Source: Aplidium turbinatum
Lineage: Eukaryota > Chordata > Ascidiacea > Aplousobranchia > Polyclinidae
DNA length: 64,000 nt
Assembly (NCBI GenBank): GCA_918807975.1
Contig: OU964918.1
Span: 55,412,477-55,476,476, forward strand
Direction of reading: 5' to 3'
The notes under the pieces are model-generated. The model searched no databases. It was not told the origin of the DNA and worked only from the letters and a program-made list of their open reading frames with translations. Positions 33,001-42,209 of this stretch are shown here, one piece after another. Position 1 is the stretch's first letter. Each line of letters begins with the position of its first letter. A program made the position numbers and the translations under genes.

Positions 33001-36000
33001 GGGATATCTATAACTACGGGATTGGAAACTCTGTGGAACTGAAAACCATTTTATACACCAGTAGGGTCACTTTTCTTTGTGCGCTGCTGTGATAAATAAT
33101 CACATAAATTGACCTCAAAGGGCAGCACGTAGTAGACTAAACGAACAACCAAAAGTGTAACAATCAATTCCCCTGCTGTAAATTGTAAGGTCTACGCTTG
33201 CCTGGTTTGTTTATTTGTTTGTATTCCATTAGTGCAGTCATGTTGTATTTTGTTTGCTGCTTAAAAAAATTCCAGAATGACTATTGGTTTTAGTTCTGAT
33301 GACATCGTAAACGAATTGGTTTCGTACTGGATTGGTCTGTGAACAAGTTGATGATACAACAGCATATTTCACTGATTGCTGAACACTCCTCATTTACTTC
33401 TGATCCGATTTGCAGTACGCAAAATGCTAAAGAACAATAGTAGGAGGTTTTTGGACTCGTTGCATTCATTTATTTTTTGGATTCATTGTTTTTTTCTAGC
33501 AGCGTAAATGTACTCTTATACATCAATTAAGTGTCAATGGGAGTGTATTTTGTATTATTATTGTAAAATCGAATTTTGTATATCTTTTAGTCGGTATTTT
33601 ATTTTGTTAATCTTTCTGTAGTCGTAGTAATGTGATGACCCTACTGATGTATAGCACTGAATAGAGTTTCCAATCCCGTAGTTATAGATATCCCTGGTTT
33701 TATTGTGTAAAACTGTCACTCTGCAATTGCTACCTAATGGCAGTCAACGGCGTGTCTTGAATGCCAAGGCATCGTGGTCTTGGTCAGCTCCGTTAGACTT
33801 AATATCTCGCAACAAGCTACAATAACCAAATTCTACAAGAGGTGGATTTATTCCAAGGTCTATTGCAAGAAAACATGCAAGCAAGCCTACTTGCTAAATA
33901 TTACCGGTATAGTACAACCGTACTAAAATTTGCATAAGTTACATCAAAGCGGTGTGAAACAAGTGGCTGAACAAACTTACCTTCTTGTACATGTCAACAA
34001 TATCAGGGGCTGGGTGTTTCTTCATCCTTTTGTACAATCTGTCGCGAACTGCAATCATCTCCAATATCTCTTCGGTTATCCACTTTTTGTGCTTCTGAAA
34101 CACCTCTCTGCCATCTGTACCAGATCTTTGGATGGAAGGCCGTTCTAAGCTGGTACAAGACTTCTGAGGGGAACTGCTCGATACCCGGCTTGCTCTTGGT
34201 GCCCGGGCAGTGTTCAACCAAGGGGCGGCCAAAATTGAACTCACGTAGGGGTCTACTTTGGTGGGGGACACAACACCGAACTCTCTCACATTGTGTTGGT
34301 ACCGCACACTCGAAGGAGATGCTGACCTTGAAGATCCCAGGCTGACGTCATCCGAGTCCATTCCTGTGGTTGACGATTGGCTACCTGTATGAGGGTGTTA
34401 TTTTGGTTAAGCTATCGCATAATTACAAACTCCTTAAATGTTCTTGATGCCCTTGGAAGGCTGGCTGCAGAGTACAGGTAGATGTTGAGGAAACATTACC
34501 AAGACTTGTGCAATTTTCCACATGTTAGAACTTTGTTAATTCCTCGCTTCGTGTATTTTTTATTGTTTTTTTTTTGTTCAAGATCCACTTTAAAATGAGA
34601 AAGTGTAGTGCGCTCTTAGAGGAAGAGATGACGACTAATTAGAATTCATTCTCACGATGAAAATGCGACGAAGATTACATACTTACCAGTGCCTACTGCT
34701 CAATGCTATTACTGCAGCAATATGAAGAAAGGTGGAATAATACGATAATGCATTCTAAAACCAATATTGCAATGTATAATAGAACGTTATAAATAGTGAT
34801 TTTAGACGCAACAAAGGGCCGTGTACGAACCACGGCGTCTTGAGACAACGTTCCCTCCATCTGTAGAGGAGGACATGTAACCACTCTCCGGGTAACGCAA
34901 GCTCCTGTTTGAATCTGAATCATAGGAGAACCGCTTCAGACGGTGACCGATTGTTCCTCTTGGATTTTGATAAAAATCCGATGTAGTTGTAGTGTTGGCA
35001 CTGAAAGTATGGAAGTGTAACAGATCAGAAGTAAATTTGACGTTTGTTGCAACAGTTTTAGACAAGGGGATAATCCTAAAAAGAATCATCGTCGAGGGCA
35101 TTGGCACCGAGACGGCAAACGTTTAAATGACAAAAGCTCGTATGTTTTGAATGCATCACAACTCTAGGCTTGAATCGTATAACACAGTAAATGAATGCTG
35201 TCTGACGCAACCTACGCAAAATCACGTCATTACGTTCTAATTTACGTCGTTTTACTTGCCTGTTGCTGGTTGACGTAGCCTCATCATCAGCGTCTTCATC
35301 ACTACTGCCAGGACTTCCAGCTGAAGAGAGCTTAGATGATCCGGGGCTTCCTCCCGGATATGGTGATGGCTTCATCTTTAAAATGTGCTGTTGGATGTTG
35401 TCGGAAGATCTGGTGGATGGACTTTCTTCTGATGAATCAGCAGTGAATGTGTCATCATGAGTAGGAATTGTGGAGCCTTCTGGACCAATTTGATTTTTCT
35501 TTAGTTTTGGCTCTGGCCAATAGCTTGATTTTCTGTGGAATTAAACCGTTAAAACTCTCGTGCAATAGCAACTGCAAGTTAATTGAAGCGTAGTTGGATA
35601 AATGTCTCAGATTAAAACTCCGTCAAGATAGATGAACGGTTTAGGTTCACGGCGTACAGTTGTATGGCTACCAAGTTGAAATTGCTACTTACGATGCTTC
35701 TGGCTGTTGACCGAAACTTGCTATTTCGTCCAATAGCGCTTGTGCTTCCTTTCCCCAATCGTCGTCTTGGTTCTTGCCTTCAAAGCAAGCCGTTGGCTCG
35801 TAAGAGTTCATAAAGGACTTCATAGCTGCCACGAAGCTGTCCGGTGGCGTTAAAGAGTCGCACCTTGAAGTCTGACTCGAGATATGCGATGGCTGGTACC
35901 TTCCCGATGAGCTGCTAAAGATTGCTTGTGATTGTGGAGGCACTGAATGGCCGTGCTGCAAAGCAAATTATGCTATGATAGTAAATTAAATTGGGTTAGA

Positions 36001-39000
36001 CAAAAAGGCTGCGTTTCCTGCCCATGTACGGTTGGAAGTGAAGCACGTGTTTTCTACCCAATACAATTTGCAGTCGTTGAAATTCTCCGGACCTGCGTCG
36101 CTTAATAGCGTCCCTGGTAAAAATTATGTCTCCAGAAGCATTGTCTTGCACCTTTTTAGAATTAAGTCCAAACGTGGAGTTCCTAATCAAACATCTTTCA
36201 AGCCAGTCTCATTTATGTATAGTTTTTAAGATTCAAATTTCGTTGCGGCGTTTCCCATCCACTTTAAGACTAGCGAAGGAAATACGATATGAAAGTGCGA
36301 AGACTAAGTAGTTTATTTGCTCTCTAAATCGTTTTGACTAGGGAAAAACTGACCTTTTTTTTCTCGAACTCTTGGTAAAAACTGTTAAATTGTGGCAGTT
36401 TTGAGTTGGCGCTGAGTGCAGATGGCAACACTGCCGGCAGTGGACCAATCGGAGCCAGATTGTAATGCGAGTTTGGCAGGTTGGTCTGGAACCAGATGAA
36501 ATATAACAGAGCCCATCGTGATAATCAAGTTCAAAAGTCAAATAGTTGTTGAACTTGCATTGATTTTCACGATTGATCATTACGTCTGATGACCATGTAG
36601 ACAAAAATGAGCAAAAGGTCTCGTTCTTCATATATTCACAAAATAAAACGCCATGTAGATCTTGGATTGCAAGTAGCCTAGTTCTTAATGTAAAAAACGT
36701 TTTACACTCAATTTCTATGAAAGCAAGCCAAAGGAAGAGTACGAACAAAGCACGCACGGCTAGTTCTTTGGCACCTGAAACACGTTTGGAAGCACTTGTC
36801 CATCAGTGTGTGGTATCACGATTGAATTGTGATGCAATCGTCCATTTGGTACCGCTATGTACGTGTGGCCTGGAAATCCATGGCTCGCACCAGACAGAAC
36901 AGAATGCTGGTACATTGGAATGTTTTGTGGAGGCTGCACGTAGCAGGTTGGCAAGGTTGAAGATGCTCCCCATTGTTTGTAGGTTGTCTCATTGTTCATC
37001 TCGAAGTGAAGTGTTTCCTGGATTCCAATAAGTGATTAAATGTCTGCTGCTCGGGGTTTTAAGTTTAAATTTCCTGGATTCCAATAAGTGATTAAATAAC
37101 TGTTCGACGGGGTTCTAAGTTTAATTTGCGTTCTTTGGCTTTAAGTTATTAATAGTCAAGTCACTTTGACTGACAAAACGTCGAAAATAAAGTAGCTCTT
37201 TGCTTTAATATCTTGTAATCTATTCTAAAGCAATCAGAACAACGCAAGAAATGATAAGGTGATACCCACTGTCCTTAATTTACACCCACTGCCTTCTGAT
37301 GTTAGTGCAGGTTTTCGAACTTGTTTTAGTCGTTTTTTTTCGCCACTTACCGTTTCGGTATGAATTGAAAACTGAACGATTTCTAACCGGAGGCCGATGG
37401 TCTGTCGTTTTATTACTTACAGGTTGGCTATTTGTACTTACTCAAAGCTCAAAGCATTTCGCACATTAAGAGTTTGTTTGGATCATACATGAAAAGCCTG
37501 CAAGTAGCACTATACCAGTTTGTTTGTTTAACATCTTCGATAATCTTTTTACCGTAGTGTTAGCGTATCTTACCTGTGATACCACTCTGTAAGTTCCGCA
37601 ATATTCACAATTTTTCTTCTAAAACAGGTAAAAACTGTACGCACTTCACACCTTCCTAAAAAATCTAAAATTTTCTGCGTAAACCTTTGAAACAAAACTT
37701 AAGATCTGAATCACTCTCTTGCAATGTTTCAAGTTTCATTCGTGAAAAGAGGAATTTTCACTGATTGTTTGGTGAACGCTTTGCGATGAACGGGGAACTG
37801 CTTCAAGCATTCTTTTCTATTTGATCACAATGTATGAGCGTTTTATCAACGATTACTTGCGTTGACTTTACGTTTTATTAGGCTTTCAAAAAAGTTGTGG
37901 ATTTGTGAATTTTGATAGCGTTTTTCAGACTTCAGAAGCCTTGCCCAGTTAGAAAAGTTGAACTTTTTTTATGTTGATTCATCATCTGCGAAAGTTAAAT
38001 GTATGTGAAAAGGACCAATTTTGCTACTGGGTGCTATGGGATGTGTGAGAATCGTGTAGAAATCTGATGCAATAACTTTAACATTAAGGATAGGTCACTA
38101 ATAATGTGGTAGAGATCTGGTTAGAGTCTCCCCTGTGTTTTTGGTTAGAGTCTCCCTGCCTTGATTTGTTTCAGATTAGCCTCACCGGGATTGCTCATCT
38201 TGGTGCCCAGCTACAGCGCATCTATTTTCAAACTTGTTTTAGCCTAAATAATTTGTAGTGAAAAAATATCGATTTTTTTCTGTTTATTTTAATGTTGAGT
38301 TCCATGCTCTGTGACCATAGGAGGAGCCCTACTACTCTGCATAATTGTATCTACTCTATTTAAGTACGATTAAAACTGCAATGACCGGGGTATCATTGCA
38401 TGTCAGCTGCAGTTAATATTTCCCTTTTGGATTTGCTCGATTTTGAATTACTGTACTACTTGCGTTTTCCAGGAGTGTCTAGAGCTAGTGTCTAGTGGTT
38501 CCTAACCTGGGGTCTGCGAACCCCTTGGGGTCCATGAGAAAACATTTGGGGGTCCGTGATTACCTGGATGAATTTTGGAAAAAAACGAAAAGCGATCTTT
38601 TTACTTTCATTTCTCTCTTTAAATGCAAATGTGTCATGCTCAAGCCCGCGAGAATAAACTGTACCGGTATGCATTAAAATAAATCTATGCTCCTGCCTAC
38701 AGTGTGTACAATACATTGACCTTAAACTACATCTACCACAACGCATGTCGATTACAGTCAAATCAGGATTGACTCGTCTGTTACGTAATAGAAAGCATGC
38801 TGTGCAACCAAAGTTTACCTCATAGTGGCGGGAACGACACCACTTCTTGCAGTTGGAGACTGGGTCACCTTAATATTCAAATACTGCTGTCATTTCTTGA
38901 ACAATTCATTCATTTTCTTATTTGAACAACTGTTTAACTTGATATTTGCCGCAGGAGTCATAGCGGCAATGCAATATGACACAGTACAGTAGTTGAGTAG

Positions 39001-40940
39001 CATAATTATTACAATAGTCAATACCGTAGTATGTTAATTGAGTTTCAGGCAAAATTTAGGTAGGGTTCCGCAGAATTAATAATTTGTTTAAAGGGGTCCA
39101 TGACAACTAAAAGGTTGGGAACCACTGGCCTAGACTCTAGACGTTGCGTGCATAAACAAATTACAAGAACATTTCTAACATTTAGTTTTATTTTTTCAGC
39201 TCCGGTTGCCTGTCCTCTTCCCAATGCTCCTGTGTTGGTTGGATCCATTTGCAATAATGCTGTCGTGAAAGTGTCGTATGTGTTGCTATGGAATCAATCG
39301 TCAATCACTGATGTACAAGTCGAGATTACTGTGGCAGATGTTCCTCTGACAGACATAAGTTCCACTTTTGGTAAAAAGTTAACTTTTTCTCTTTGATTTG
39401 TTTGTTTTTTTGTGTGGTCTCTTTTTCTCTTTTCCTCTTTTTTTTTTTATCTTTGAGTAGTTGGCAAGGTTGTTGTTAATCTCTTTACAGTTGTTGGTAT
39501 TCTTATTGTTTCTTTTAATTTATTTATTTTTGATTTACTGATCAAAGTTAACTCTTTATGATGATTGTTAAGTACGTTTCTCGTTTTGTTGCGTTCCGGG
39601 ATGCTCTATTTGCAAATTGTTTATTTCTTGTTTGAAACGCTTTCCCGAATACTAGTTGTGCCCATTAACAATGAAATACTAATTGTTGTAGTGCCCATTA
39701 ACAATGAAATACTAATTGTTGTAGTGCCCATTAACAATGAAATACTAATTGTTGTCGTGCTCATTAGCAATGAAATACTAGTTGTTGTAGCTTGCCCATT
39801 AACAATGAAATACTAATTGTTGTAGTGCCCATTAACAATGAAATACTAATTGTTGTAGTGCCCATTAACAATGAAATACTAATTGTTGTAGTGCTCATTA
39901 GCAATGAAATACTAGTTGTTGTAGTGCCCATTAGCAATGAAATACTAGTTGTTGTAGCTTGCTCATTAGCAATGAAATACTAGTTGTTGTAGTGCTCATT
40001 AACAGCGGTGGTCGAATACCTTTGTGGCAGAATTAGTGGTGCGATACTGACGAGCCCAGCCTCATGGGCGAAACGCGGTGTCTATCGCTGTCAATTCTTG
40101 CTACAAATCGGCTGCCGAGAAACATAATGAAATACTAGTTGTTGTAGCTTGCCCATTAGCAATGAAATACTAATTGTTGTCGTGCTCATTAGCAATGAAA
40201 TACTAGTTGTTGTCGTGCTCATTAGCAATGAAATACTAGTTGTTGTAGTGCCCATTGACAATGAAATACTAGTTGTTGTAGTGCCCATTAGCAATGAAAT
40301 ACTAGTTGTTGTAGCTTGCCCATTAGCAATGAAATACTAGTTGTTGTAGTGCTCATTAACAGCGGTGGTCGAATACCTTTGTGGCAAAATTAGTGGTGCG
40401 ATACTGACGAGCCCAGCCTCATGGGCGAAACACGGTGTCTATCGCTGTCAATTCTTGCTACAAATCGGCTGCCGAGAAACATAATGAAATACTAGTTGTT
40501 GTAGCTTGCCCATTAGCAATGAAATACTAATTGTTGTCGTGCTCATTAGCAATGAAATACTAGTTGTTGTAGTGCCCATTAACAATGAAATACTAGTTGT
40601 TGTAGTGCCCATTAGCAAGATCAGTTAATAAGGTTTTCAATTCAAGTTCGCCAAAAAACGATCGACTTTAACTGAAACTAAAGTTACAAATGTCCAAACT
40701 TCGACTCTGCACACGACACCTCATCATGACGTCATTTTGTTTCAGGAACACAACCGAACAACGTTTTGACTCAATCATTTGCTGTCACATTCCGACATGT
40801 CACTACTCCAGGAGCAGCACTAACTATTCGATCTGGTAACCCAGGATATAACTTTGGCTACCCCGTCATCAGTGGAGTCATGGGCATCAATGGATCAATA
40901 GACACGAGTTCGACACTGCAGTTGAGCATTTGGCAACCTG
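24012..40940 (+). CDS. Tectonic-family protein, twelve exons, 3' end not found
   Basis: Exons 24012-24093, 25201-25314, 26046-26087, 27687-27733, 28055-28205, 28515-28609, 29238-29449, 30381-30534, 31033-31218, 32347-32446, 39200-39370 and 40746-40940 join in phase to 516 codons. Tectonics are membrane or lumenal proteins of the MKS complex at the ciliary transition zone, needed for ciliogenesis and Hedgehog signalling. Visible marks: an N-terminal signal peptide ending near [21 protein letters not shown] (160-176), the family signature; DWHQFLCFQ and [34 protein letters not shown] (480-489). Human TCTN1 is 587 aa, so about 70-100 C-terminal residues (PVLFG---SGC and the hydrophobic end) are missing here. 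Exon 10 may use other donors: the chosen CCAG/GTTGTC fits phase. An acceptor-like TCTGTTTCAG at 23951-23960 may mark a 5' UTR intron or trans-splice site. Which paralog it is cannot be told. Confidence 0.88.
24455..25137 (-). mobile_element. hAT relic in Tectonic intron 1
   Basis: On the minus strand 24455-24661 reads [20 protein letters not shown] then [10 protein letters not shown], the hAT dimerization motif. The plus-strand end near 25070-25137 (GCGGACCCCACTTTGAGAAC then CACTGCG) is a hAT terminus. The other terminus was not placed. It adjoins the decayed foldback relative at 24280-24480. Confidence 0.65.
25409..25737. mobile_element. hAT MITE with 8-bp target duplication
   Basis: Ends CAGGGCTGTAGAGTCGG and CCGACTTCACAGCCATG; TTTAATAT flanks both (25401-25408, 25738-25745). 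Same group as 5959-6350. It lies in Tectonic intron 2. Confidence 0.85.
26161..27061. mobile_element. MITE with 22-bp inverted ends and TA duplication
   Basis: Ends AGGGGGCAGTTCTACTTAGA and TCTAAGTAGAACTACCCCCT, flanked by TA on both sides, as in Tc1/mariner-type insertions. Interior non-coding. Tectonic intron 3. Confidence 0.75.
29590..29680 (-). mobile_element. Decayed tRNA-SINE fragment
   Basis: On the minus strand it shows GATGGAATAATT, the ACTTCA segment and GTCGGTGACTG, matching the middle of the SINE at 11768-12075. Tectonic intron 7. Confidence 0.5.
29963..30002 (-). ncRNA. Family A hammerhead copy, minus strand, changed core
   Basis: On the minus strand: GCGATA, TTGATGAG, a shortened stem II around CCATGG, CGAAAC, then GCATATC and TATCGCTGTC. 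The following AATTCTTGCTACA is shared with the other family A copies. The first core base differs from the consensus C and stem II is short, so activity is doubtful. Tectonic intron 7. Confidence 0.6.
30106..30281. repeat. Inverted repeat in Tectonic intron 7
   Basis: CACTGTTGAGAAGGAGCGAT recurs inverted at the far end as ATCGCTCCTTCTCAACAGTG. The DNA between is non-coding. Confidence 0.6.
31903..32189 (+). mobile_element. tRNA-derived SINE in Tectonic intron 9
   Basis: Head GTTAGCTCAGTGGTTACG, body TGAATGGAATAATTTTTC and ACCGGGCCTGCGTCA, tail AAAGATTCAATGCATCAAAC. More worn than the 14532 copy. Confidence 0.75.
32746..36999 (-). CDS. Nested gene: 540-aa low-complexity protein with LINE-linker-like C-terminus
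   Basis: Exons on the minus strand, 5' to 3': 36999-36775, 36485-36354, 35955-35693, 35532-35260, 35000-34831, 34384-33981, 32901-32746. They join in phase to 540 codons plus TGA. One intron (35259-35001) begins GCAAGT, a GC-AG intron; the exon 5 donor GTTCGT is weak. Residues 1-200 are Pro/Ser/Gln-rich; 200-450 are Ser-rich with acidic stretches (SDEDADDE) and basic clusters (VVSRRRG region), like an intrinsically disordered nuclear regulator. Residues 454-511 form two charged helices, [19 protein letters not shown]... and [18 protein letters not shown], with the pattern of the segment between endonuclease and reverse transcriptase in LINE ORF2. I do not recognise the rest. The gene lies wholly inside Tectonic intron 10, in antisense. 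The start is the first in-frame ATG; an upstream coding exon cannot be excluded. Confidence 0.75.
32999..33696. mobile_element. hAT element with 8-bp target duplication
   Basis: Ends CAGGGATATCTATAACTACG and CGTAGTTATAGATATCCCTG form about 35 bp inverted repeats; GTTTTATT flanks both (32991-32998, 33697-33704). No ORF. It fills most of the last intron of the nested minus-strand gene. Confidence 0.88.
37000..38490. other. Intronic DNA upstream of the nested gene
   Basis: No gene seen. A direct duplication of about 56 bp (TTTCCTGGATTCCAATAAGT) occurs at 37014 and 37070. The promoter of the nested gene presumably lies here but no element is distinct. Confidence 0.35.
38494..39126. mobile_element. 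hAT non-autonomous element
   Basis: Ends AGTGGTTCCTAACCTGG and AAGGTTGGGAACCACT, with CCCCTTGGGGTCCATGAG and GGGGTCCATGACAACT inward. Target duplication is worn. It lies just before Tectonic exon 11. Confidence 0.75.
40041..40088 (+). ncRNA. Type I hammerhead ribozyme, family A copy 2
   Basis: GCGATA, CTGACGA, stem II GCCC/GGGC, GAAA, short stem III region CGCGGTGT, cleavage C40082, TATCGC. The core matches the consensus; the variable core position is C instead of T. Confidence 0.82.
40398..40445 (+). ncRNA. Type I hammerhead ribozyme, family A copy 3
   Basis: Same plan as copy 2 with ACACGGTGT in stem III (ACA/TGT, loop CGG) and predicted cleavage after C40439. It differs from copy 2 at two or three bases, so the pair arose by recent duplication of the higher-order unit. 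Confidence 0.83.
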
Positions 40941-41007
40941 GTGAGTTAAGCGTTGCATTGTGGGAGTGGGTTGTCTTGTTTATCCAAAACTATAGAGCCC
41001 AAGCAGC

Positions 41008-41060
41008 GGTTGGATGGCGCAACGGATAAGATGTTGGTCTTCCAATAATGCAAACCTAGC
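41008..41060 (+). mobile_element. tRNA-like SINE head
   Basis: GTTGGATGGCGCAACGGATA then GATGTTGGTCTTCC resembles the D-arm and anticodon arm of an arginine-type tRNA, but the T arm is lost. Probably a SINE head. Confidence 0.4.
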
Positions 41061-41166
41061 TTAAGCACTGCTCACTGTTCACCGCTTACCGCTTATTGTT
41101 GATAAGCACCGCTCACCTCTACCCAGAGTGTAATAAATAATAATTTGAGTGGCACAATTGCTGCAG

Positions 41167-41303
41167 GAAAGGCGGCCAAGAGAAAGGAACTGGCCAACCT
41201 ACTCTCCTTAGTGCCGAAGGCTTGGTACAATAAGAACCTTATTTTATCGTACGCGACACTTGAATCAAGTATGGAACCAACTTTTACCGAGCCCAAAATG
41301 TAG
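41167..41303 (+). CDS. Possible alternative last exon of the Tectonic gene
   Basis: After the acceptor TTGCTGCAG a frame of 44 codons to TAG reads GKAAKRKELANLL then LVPKAWYNKNLIL. Its phase agrees with Tectonic exon 12, and AATAAA follows 15 nt after the stop (41319-41324). The charged sequence is unlike any Tectonic C-terminus, and phase agreement has a one-in-three chance, so it may instead be a retroelement tail or a truncating terminal exon. Confidence 0.3.
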
Positions 41304-41827
41304 ATACTAAACAAGTTCAATAAACATTTCAAAAACTACTGTAGGCTGTGTCATCTTCAGTGCTGTCGTCTTTCCTCCTCGCTTCTGGTGGATAGATAGG
41401 GTGGATTTATAAATATCACTATTGTGCATGAAGTTACAAAAAGAAAATTGTCAAGACTCGCAATCATGTTTCAATCGCAAAAGTATCCTGCATTGGTTTC
41501 AAACTCCTATTTTCAAACTTTTATCGGGTCCCGAATAAGAGACACGGTTGTATTGATGACTCCTTTTAAAGAACTACATAGCAATCGTTTGAACAGTACA
41601 ATGTTACATCATTTGTGCAGATAGGGTAAAATAAAACACTTGTATTTGAATTTTTCACAAAAAAAAAAACATCAACACGTGTTACATAATAAAACTGCAA
41701 TACTGTATTCAAATACTGCAGCAAACGCGTTGACTTCAATTGTCCACACTATTGTGTTGTCGAGGTGAACTGCTAAATAAATAAATAAAATAAAACCTAT
41801 GCCACACCGATTTTCAATTGTTATCTT

Positions 41828-41918
41828 CCCAGATACCAAATCAACTGTTTTTTTTTACATGGATTTAACGTCTGCAGACGTTGAATCAATGTAAAAAACG
41901 GTTGATTTGTTGTCTGGG
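41828..41918. repeat. CTGCAG-centred hairpin element P3 (near-perfect)
   Basis: The 91 bp form an almost perfect palindrome from CCCAGATACCAAATCAACTG to CGGTTGATTTGTTGTCTGGG around ACGTCTGCAGACGT. Confidence 0.85.
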
Positions 41919-42209
41919 GTGGACATTTCGGTGGGTATCAAGCCTCGAACTACTACCAATAAAAAAGCTGTTCGAAAGTCATTGCCCTATTTGAATTGTC
42001 TCTTTTGTGTTGACGCTGAGTGCACTGCCCTTTTTATCGTACCGATGAAAATTTTGTCTTTTCATTGTCTTTGCTCTTTGTTTTAAAGGGGTAGTATTGA
42101 TCTGAGTTTATCTGAGTTGCCAGTCGTCAGCACATCAGTTGGGCATGGTTTGCTTTTGTACGCGTTGGCGTTGCCTTTGTCTGGGTTCGCAACGTTCTCT
42201 TCGATGATC

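Larger units (their letters stand above)
39657..40616. repeat. 33-bp minisatellite with higher-order units
   Basis: Units of CCCATTAACAATGAAATACT plus AATTGTTGTAGTG repeat many times with A/G variants. Two 119-bp hammerhead units (from about 40004 and 40363) interrupt the array at a spacing of 359 bp, so the array has a higher-order period that includes the ribozyme. The long open frames across it come from the repeat length being a multiple of three. Tectonic intron 11. Confidence 0.85.

Noticed and set aside
39657-40616. Long open frames reading [11 protein letters not shown] (plus) and [10 protein letters not shown] (minus).
   Set aside because: They are a by-product of a 33-bp tandem repeat whose length is a multiple of three, within an intron.
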